Notes under the pieces: generated by a model
What the model was told of the DNA's origin: nothing
What the model saw: the letters and a program-made list of their open reading frames with translations, nothing else
Databases searched by the model: none
Assembly (NCBI RefSeq): GCF_002968335.2
Contig: NZ_CP134398.1
Location: forward strand, 3,286,001-3,350,000
Direction of reading: 5' to 3'
DNA: 64,000 nucleotides
Source of the DNA: Mycobacterium sp. ITM-2016-00316
GTDB taxonomy: Bacteria; Actinomycetota; Actinomycetes; Mycobacteriales; Mycobacteriaceae
Shown: piece after piece, positions 63,326 to 64,000 of the stretch
Numbering within the stretch: the first letter of the stretch is position 1
Layout: each line of letters opens with the position of its first letter
Translations under genes and position numbers: made by a program

Positions 63326-64000
63326 TCAACGCCCCTGGTCGAATCGGTAGGGGGCGGTGAGTGGGTTGCCGGGACCGTTCGGGCCGCCTGTCAGGCAGGG
63401 ACTCGGGAACTGCCCGATGGTGCGACCCCACTGCAGCTCCAACTCGGTCAAGTCACACTCCCAGCGGGTGCCGGTGAAGAACCCGGCGTCGATACGGCTC
63501 AAGGTCAGATCGATCACCGCGGTCAGGTTCGCGTAGTCGCCGCGCTGCCATTTGTCGATATCCGCATTGGGGAAGGGGTAGGTCGGCAACAGCCCCAACG
63601 ACCGGGTCAGGCTGGGACCGGCATTGGCCAGCGACTCCAGCACCGGCCCGAGATGCTGCAACTCCTTGACCAGATTCTCCTTGCTCTGGTTGATCGTGTC
63701 GGTGGTCAGCGCGCTGAACCGGCCGAGTTGATCTGCTGCCCGCACCAGGTTGTCCCGTTGATCGTTGAGAACCGCCAACGCGTCCGGGAGCGTCCGGACG
63801 GCACGGTCCAGTACGGGTTCCTGCGCCGCGAACTTGCCGGCCAGGCTGTTCAAGCTCTCCGTCGCGGCAATGATGTCACCGCTCTGGTCGTTGAGGTTCT
63901 CGGCGAAACGGCTCGACTGCTGAATCAGGCTGCGCAGATCCTCTTCTCGTCCGTCGAAGGCGGTGCTGAGGGCTTCGGTGATGTCACCGGCCTGGCCGAG
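63326..64000 (-). CDS. Mce family lipoprotein MceE (partial, N-terminus off window)
   Basis: The last 224 residues of an MceE-type protein are visible and open to the right edge. The helical region AESLNSLAGKFAAQEPVLDR, RDNLVRAADQLGRFSALTTD and SLGLLPTYPFPNADIDKWQR and the ending NPLTAPYRFDQGR fit the MceE (LprK-like) subunit that precedes MceF. Two cysteines (RWECD and SPCLTG) are typical of this C-terminus. The rest of the operon, including yrbE, would lie to the right. Confidence 0.88.
   Translation of the reverse strand, partial: LGQAGDITEALSTAFDGREEDLRSLIQQSSRFAENLNDQSGDIIAATESLNSLAGKFAAQEPVLDRAVRTLPDALAVLNDQRDNLVRAADQLGRFSALTTDTINQSKENLVKELQHLGPVLESLANAGPSLTRSLGLLPTYPFPNADIDKWQRGDYANLTAVIDLTLSRIDAGFFTGTRWECDLTELELQWGRTIGQFPSPCLTGGPNGPGNPLTAPYRFDQGR

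Overview
The window looks like chromosomal DNA of a Mycobacterium, most likely an environmental fast grower (Mycolicibacterium type). Base composition is GC-rich throughout. The gene content is typical of the genus: an mce import operon, a cyclopropane/mycolic acid methyltransferase, a deazaflavin (F420)-dependent nitroreductase-family protein, a PknF-like Ser/Thr kinase, a PknH-sensor-like lipoprotein, the long isocitrate lyase ICL2, a PGRS-like glycine-rich protein, DUF732 and other small exported proteins, and many FadD, FadE, P450 and TetR genes. I see no tRNA, rRNA, CRISPR, phage or insertion sequence.

Layout. 1-6.5 kb: a partial sterol-desaturase-family membrane enzyme, a type B carboxylesterase, a tandem pair of small multidrug resistance (SMR) subunits, an MFS permease and 4-alpha-glucanotransferase. 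6.5-13 kb: a secreted PASTA-like protein next to a Ser/Thr kinase, a Nudix hydrolase, an SGNH esterase and several small secreted or hypothetical proteins. 13-17 kb: a FadD and a carotenoid oxygenase, the latter divergent from a TetR gene across twin palindromes. 17-22.3 kb: a TetR repressor divergent from a compact operon of Rieske oxygenase, two NTF2-like proteins, a carboxymuconolactone-decarboxylase-like protein and a P450. 22.3-27.2 kb: a proline-rich membrane protein, a TetR/FadE pair with a readable promoter-operator, and an orphan frameshifted mceA. 27.2-37.9 kb: Tex, an acyltransferase-3 protein, a sensor lipoprotein, a frameshifted AGCS symporter, an MFS permease and ICL2. 37.9-49 kb: a phytase-like lipoprotein, the PGRS-like protein, a LAS-type peptidase-like protein, a frameshifted exported phosphodiesterase, a lytic transglycosylase, a ParD-like/zeta-like toxin-antitoxin pair, a very small zinc-ribbon protein, a metallophosphoesterase and an F420-dependent oxidoreductase. 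49-53 kb: a diguanylate cyclase, a mycolic acid methyltransferase, a nitronate monooxygenase-like enzyme and TetR. 53-64 kb: GAF-LuxR and PucR regulators, a catabolic block (alcohol dehydrogenase, SCP2-like protein, P450, self-contained [2Fe-2S] reductase), a divergent FadD, and the 3' end of an mce operon (mceE-mceF).

How it fits together. Two separate oxidative catabolic modules stand out, at 17.4-22.3 kb and 53-62 kb. Each pairs oxygenases with dedicated regulators. In the second, oxidation by the P450 and alcohol dehydrogenase, CoA activation by FadD and a neighbouring mce importer suggest uptake and breakdown of a hydrophobic substrate. The substrates cannot be read from the sequence. 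Three genes (mceA-like, AGCS symporter, phosphodiesterase) are each broken by one frameshift of the same sense, a net loss of one base. These are either real pseudogenes or base-calling errors.
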